This document shows, piece by piece, positions 60,356-64,000 of a stretch of DNA of 64,000 nt. The stretch covers positions 682,001 to 746,000 of the forward strand of contig JADIYP010000006.1 in the NCBI GenBank assembly GCA_016705235.1, read 5' to 3'. A model generated the notes under the pieces. It was given only the letters and a program-made list of their open reading frames with translations, did no database searches and had not been told where the DNA came from. This DNA comes from Candidatus Leptovillus affinis. Lineage in GTDB: Bacteria; Chloroflexota; Anaerolineae; Promineifilales; Promineifilaceae. A program made the translations under genes and the position numbers. The stretch's first letter is position 1. The number at the start of each line of letters is the position of its first letter.

Positions 60356-62665
60356 ATGCAGCAGAAACAACCAACATGGCAGGTAACGGCCGTTTTATTC
60401 TGGTCATTCATTGTTTTGCTTATTGTGGTTTCTGGCTCGCAGCCTACGCGCGCCTCGCAGCCTACGCGCGCAGCCGCCTGGGAAGACAAAGTTGATCCCT
60501 GGGTCTTAGAAACCGCCAGCGCCCAATCACAAACCGAATTCCTGGTTTACCTCACCACCCAGGCAGACCTGACCGCAGCGGATGCCCTGCCCACAAAAGC
60601 GGCCAAAGGGCAGTGGGTGTATGAACAGCTTACGGCCGTTGCCCAACAAACCCAGCCCGACCTCCTCAGAACCCTGGCCGCCGCCGGAGTAGCACACCAA
60701 TCCTTCTGGGTCGCCAATATGGTTTGGGTGCGCGGCGACGCCGCCCTCATCGAGAGCCTGGCCCGCCGCCCAGATGTCGCGCATCTCTACGCCAACCCCG
60801 CCGTGCGCGGCCTGGACCCCATGCCCCTGACGCTGGAAGACCTAAAAGCCATCGATGGCATCGAGTGGAACATCAATAAAGTTGGCGCGCCATCCGTTTG
60901 GGCGGCCGGCTACACCGGCCAGACCATCGTCATCGGCGGCCAAGACACGGGCTACGATTGGACCCATCCCGCCCTGAAAAACCATTATCGCGGCTGGAGC
61001 GGCTCTGTGGCCAACCACAACTACAACTGGCACGACGCCATCCACGCCACTGGCAGCAGCTGCGGCGCAGACTCGCCCTTCCCCTGCGACGACCATTATC
61101 ATGGCACGCACACCATGGGCACGATGGTTGGCGACGATGGCGGCGCCAACCAGATTGGCATGGCTCCTGGCGCCAAGTGGATTGGCTGCCGCAACATGAA
61201 TTCCGGCGTGGGCACGCCAACCACCTATGCCGAATGTTATCAATGGTTCATCGCCCCCACCAATCTCAACAACCAATACCCCGACCCCAGCAAAGCGCCC
61301 GACGTGATCAACAATTCCTGGGGCTGCCCTGTGGATGAGGGCTGCACAGACCCCAACGTGCTGCTGACGGTGGTAAACAACGTGCGCGCCGCTGGCATTG
61401 TCACCGTGCATTCGGCCGGTAATGAAGGTTCGCTTTGCAGTTCTGTCCAAACTCCGGCGGCAATTTACGATGCTTCCTTCACGGTTGGCTCAACCGACAG
61501 CAACGATAACATCGCCGGTTCCAGCAGCCGCGGACCAGTCACCGTAGATGGCAGCGGCCGGCCCAAACCGGACATTTCGGCGCCGGGGGTGAGTGTGCGA
61601 TCCAGCGTTCCCGGCGGAACCTACACCTATCTGAGCGGAACCAGCATGGCCGGGCCGCACGTGGCCGGTCTGGTGGCTTTGTTGTTGTCGGCGCGGCCAG
61701 ATTTGGCCGGACAGGTGGATGAGATCGAGGCGATTATTACCAGCACGGCCGTTCCCCGCACCACCACCCAAACTTGCGGCGGCGTAGCCGGCAGCCAAAT
61801 CCCCAACAACACCTACGGTTGGGGGCGCATTGATGCGCTGGCGGCGGTGGAATCCAGTCTGGCGCCGCAGCTTCACCTGAGCAAAGAAGCGTCGGATACG
61901 GCCGTTTCCCCCGGCGACCTGCTCACCTACACCCTGTCCATCAGCCAAACCAATGGCCTCAGCCCCCTGACCAACGTCATCCTCACCGACACCTTGCCGG
62001 TCGGCACAACCTTTGTCACCGCGACCCTGCCCTTTACCCAAAATGGAGCCGCCATCACCTGGAACCGGGGCAGCCTGGCGGCAGGGGATGTGTGGCAGGC
62101 GGAGTTGGTGGTGCAAGTTCCATCGGACAGCACGGAAACTTCTGTGGAAAATGTGTATTATGGCGTGGCGGCGGATGGGGCAACGGCCGTTACCGGCCCC
62201 ATCGTCAGCGTCACCATCACCCAACCAACCGCCCAATTACACCTGCAAAAGCTTGTGTCTGACGCCATCATCGAACCGGGCGAAACCCTGACCTACACCC
62301 TCAGTCTTACCCAGAGCAGCACTCTGCCGCCCTCGCCATTACCCGGCCAGTCAACGGCCGTCAGCAACCTCGTCCTGACCGATACGCTGCCGGTCGGCAC
62401 GACATTTATCACAGCCACGCTGCCCTTCACCCAAACCGGCGACATCTTCACCTGGAATCGAGTCAGTCTGGCGGTTGGCGATGTCTGGCAGGTGGAACTG
62501 GTAGTCGAAGTTCCGTTGGACTCGGCAAATTCGGCCGTGCAAAACACAACCTATGGCGCGCGGGGAGATGGGGTAACGGCCGTGACCGGCCCGCCCATCA
62601 TCACCCTCATTCGGCCACAATTCAACCTGTATTTCCCGCGAATCGCCGCGAATCCGTCTGATTAA
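60356..62665 (+). CDS. Secreted subtilisin-family serine protease with two DUF11-like repeats
   Basis: A 769-residue S8 protease. A signal-anchor (about 12-28) is followed by a doubled S-Q-P-T-R-A (18-bp DNA repeat) and an I9-like propeptide (about 55-150). The triad is Asp197 in GGQDTGYDW, His249 in HYHGTHTMG and Ser430 in GTSMAGPHVAG, with oxyanion Asn in INNSWG. Two DUF11-type beta domains follow (about 505-625 and 630-750; both have TYTLS, LTDTLPVGTTF and TATLPFTQ). It should be an extracellular protease. ATG 60356 has GAGGGG upstream; the frame extends to 60290 without support. Confidence 0.93.
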   Translation: MQQKQPTWQVTAVLFWSFIVLLIVVSGSQPTRASQPTRAAAWEDKVDPWVLETASAQSQTEFLVYLTTQADLTAADALPTKAAKGQWVYEQLTAVAQQTQPDLLRTLAAAGVAHQSFWVANMVWVRGDAALIESLARRPDVAHLYANPAVRGLDPMPLTLEDLKAIDGIEWNINKVGAPSVWAAGYTGQTIVIGGQDTGYDWTHPALKNHYRGWSGSVANHNYNWHDAIHATGSSCGADSPFPCDDHYHGTHTMGTMVGDDGGANQIGMAPGAKWIGCRNMNSGVGTPTTYAECYQWFIAPTNLNNQYPDPSKAPDVINNSWGCPVDEGCTDPNVLLTVVNNVRAAGIVTVHSAGNEGSLCSSVQTPAAIYDASFTVGSTDSNDNIAGSSSRGPVTVDGSGRPKPDISAPGVSVRSSVPGGTYTYLSGTSMAGPHVAGLVALLLSARPDLAGQVDEIEAIITSTAVPRTTTQTCGGVAGSQIPNNTYGWGRIDALAAVESSLAPQLHLSKEASDTAVSPGDLLTYTLSISQTNGLSPLTNVILTDTLPVGTTFVTATLPFTQNGAAITWNRGSLAAGDVWQAELVVQVPSDSTETSVENVYYGVAADGATAVTGPIVSVTITQPTAQLHLQKLVSDAIIEPGETLTYTLSLTQSSTLPPSPLPGQSTAVSNLVLTDTLPVGTTFITATLPFTQTGDIFTWNRVSLAVGDVWQVELVVEVPLDSANSAVQNTTYGARGDGVTAVTGPPIITLIRPQFNLYFPRIAANPSD

Positions 62666-62844
62666 AGGATCAGCGCCACAGCGACCGGAGAATTGCCAAC
62701 TAAATTTGCCACTCAATTCCACCGGCGCAGACTTCATCAGTGGGACACATCACCACAAATGAAAATCCGCAGATTTCGCCGGGGACCCCAATTTTTCCCG
62801 GGGTTTTTGGGGCCCCCCGTGTCCTATTTTCAAGGGAGGAAATC

Positions 62845-63741
62845 ATGAAACGTGCAGTCAGCGTCAGCTTAGGCAGTTCTGAGCGCGACAAACAAGTGGA
62901 AATCGAGCTGTTCGGTGAAAAAGTAATCATCGAACGGCAAGGCACAGACGGCGATGTAGACAAAGCCATCGCCCGCTTTACCGAATTAGATGGCCAGGTG
63001 GATGCCTTTGGCGTGGGCGGCATCGACCTTTGGGTGCAAATGGGCGACAAACGCTACCCCATTCACGACGCCCAAAAATTGGTTAAAAATGTAAGCCAGA
63101 CGCCGGTGGTAGATGGCAGCGGCCTGAAAAACACCCTGGAACGCATGGTGGTGCAAACGTTGATCGATGAATTAGGGCCGCAAATGACCAACGGCCGTGT
63201 CCTCATCACTGTCGGCGTCGACCGGTATGGCATGACGCTGGCCTTCTTTGAAAACAACTACGAAGTGGTTTGCGGCGATCTGATGTTTGCTCTGGGCATT
63301 GGCATTCCCGTGCGCTCGCTCAAGCAGCTGCACCTGTTAGCCAAATTCCTGGTTCCCATCGCCACCCGCCTGCCGCTCAAAATGCTCTACCCCACCGGCG
63401 AAAAACAAGACGAAATCATCCCCAAATTTACCAAATATTACGAATGGGCCACGGTCATCGCCGGCGACTGCCACTATATCCGGCGGCACATGCCGGCCAA
63501 TTTGCAAGGCAAGATCATCGTCACCAATACGACCACTATGAAGGATATGGATTTGTTCCGCGAACGGGGCGTGACCCATGTGATCACTACTACGCCCCAG
63601 TTGGACGGCCGTTCCTTTGGCACCAACATGATGGAAGCCGCGTTAACGGCCGTGGCCGACAAAAAACGCCCGCTCTCCCATGCCGAACTCAGCGACATGC
63701 TCCGCCAACTCAACATGAAACCGTCAATCCACAAATTATGA
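62845..63741 (+). CDS. Conserved-looking cytoplasmic protein of unknown function
   Basis: A 298-residue protein with no signal or membrane helix. It opens with beta strands (AVSVSLGSSERDKQVEIELF), then AFGVGGIDLWVQMGDKRYPI, DRYGMTLAFFENNYEVVCGD and late VIAGDCHYIRRHMPANLQGK and VTHVITTTPQLDGRSFGTNM. Some database entries for similar proteins carry the label quinate 5-dehydrogenase, but I see no Rossmann GxGxxG and would not adopt it. AGGGAGGA before ATG 62845 fixes the start. A nucleotidyltransferase gene starts 52 bp downstream and probably shares the transcript. Confidence 0.75.
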   Translation: MKRAVSVSLGSSERDKQVEIELFGEKVIIERQGTDGDVDKAIARFTELDGQVDAFGVGGIDLWVQMGDKRYPIHDAQKLVKNVSQTPVVDGSGLKNTLERMVVQTLIDELGPQMTNGRVLITVGVDRYGMTLAFFENNYEVVCGDLMFALGIGIPVRSLKQLHLLAKFLVPIATRLPLKMLYPTGEKQDEIIPKFTKYYEWATVIAGDCHYIRRHMPANLQGKIIVTNTTTMKDMDLFRERGVTHVITTTPQLDGRSFGTNMMEAALTAVADKKRPLSHAELSDMLRQLNMKPSIHKL

Positions 63742-63793
63742 GTCTGTACCCAACCAAACCAACACCCCCACAGACAACAGGAGGAAAATCCTA

Positions 63794-64000
63794 ATGGACT
63801 GTATCGTCATCGCGGGTGGGCTGGCCACCCCGGAAGAACCGATGTACGCCCTCACCCAGGGCAAACCCAAAGCGCTTTTAACCATGGGCGACCGCACCAT
63901 GCTGGAGCGCGTCGTCGATGCCGTGCAAGGCTCGCAGTACGTAGATGAAGTGGTCGTGGTAGGTTTAGGCAGCGACATGGGCATGACCTTTCAGCGCCCG
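63794..64000 (+). CDS. MobA-like nucleotidyltransferase, N-terminal part (runs off window)
   Basis: The 69 visible codons form an NTP-transferase N terminus: CIVIAGGLATPEEPMYALTQ, then GKPKALLTMGDRTMLERVVD AVQGSQ, matching a GG...KPL/KALL nucleotide-binding start of the GT-A-like pyrophosphorylase fold. GAGGAAAA precedes ATG. The substrate (molybdopterin, mannose, inositol or other) cannot be told from this part. It likely forms an operon with the preceding unknown gene. Confidence 0.75.
   Translation, partial: MDCIVIAGGLATPEEPMYALTQGKPKALLTMGDRTMLERVVDAVQGSQYVDEVVVVGLGSDMGMTFQRP

Noticed and set aside
62845..63741. Quinate 5-dehydrogenase annotation
   Set aside because: I recall this label on similar proteins, but no dinucleotide-binding GxGxxG or shikimate-dehydrogenase motif is visible.

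Overview
The window looks like a chromosomal segment of a Chloroflexota bacterium, probably Anaerolineae or a close class. This is inferred from GC-rich DNA, the mix of families (DUF2202 and haem-binding envelope proteins, a Bat-type vWA locus, sugar ABC systems, many hybrid kinases) and intergenes packed with short hairpin repeats. I support 60 coding regions. I saw no tRNA, rRNA, CRISPR array, complete insertion sequence or prophage.

The strongest genome-scale signal is the palindrome ACGGCCGT. I tallied roughly 135 copies by eye in 64 kb, against about 2 expected from base composition. It lies in genes and between them and forces recurring peptides (T-A-V, N-G-R, R-P). It resembles the HIP1 octamer of cyanobacteria in behaviour but has a different sequence. 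Four or five families of short intergenic repeats overlay it: a GACCCC...GGGGTC hairpin element with 16 copies, a GATGCGT heptamer family, a 28-bp family, a TGTCAT...ATGACA family, and (A)ATCTCCA / AATCGTA tracts.

Layout. 0.2-3.8 kb: class III aminotransferase, DHDPS-family aldolase, HAD phosphatase, small unknown. 4-9.5 kb: glgC, two unknowns, an esterase, a WecA/TagO-type phosphosugar transferase, upp. 9.6-12 kb: ruvB, DUF2905, queA. 12-15.2 kb (minus): DUF389, DUF1269, an ArsA-type ATPase. 15.5-20.6 kb: tpiA, an M50-like peptidase, a MazEF-like and a VapBC-like module, a GT2, a 21-bp minisatellite, a lipoprotein. 20.8-23.8 kb: SIS protein, HMG-CoA lyase, rhodanese. 24.1-28.4 kb: a PhnD-like lipoprotein, hybrid kinase and REC-kinase operon. 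28.6-37.2 kb: GH1, a mutarotase-like protein, TetR plus ABC exporter, a 3-HIBADH-family reductase, an aldo/keto reductase, DUF1232. 37.6-47.3 kb: MoxR-DUF58-BatA/B/C/D/E locus. 47.8-49.9 kb: OmpR-type two-component pair. 50-58 kb (minus): a two-gene phosphorelay operon upstream of a sugar ABC transporter whose binding protein is a near-perfect tandem duplication in one chain. 58.4-64 kb: DUF2202 lipoprotein, haem-binding protein, subtilase, an unknown protein and a truncated nucleotidyltransferase.

Systems worth attention: the octamer; the double-headed binding protein with its neighbouring phosphorelay; the binding-protein/kinase trio; and the Bat locus interrupted by hairpin repeats.
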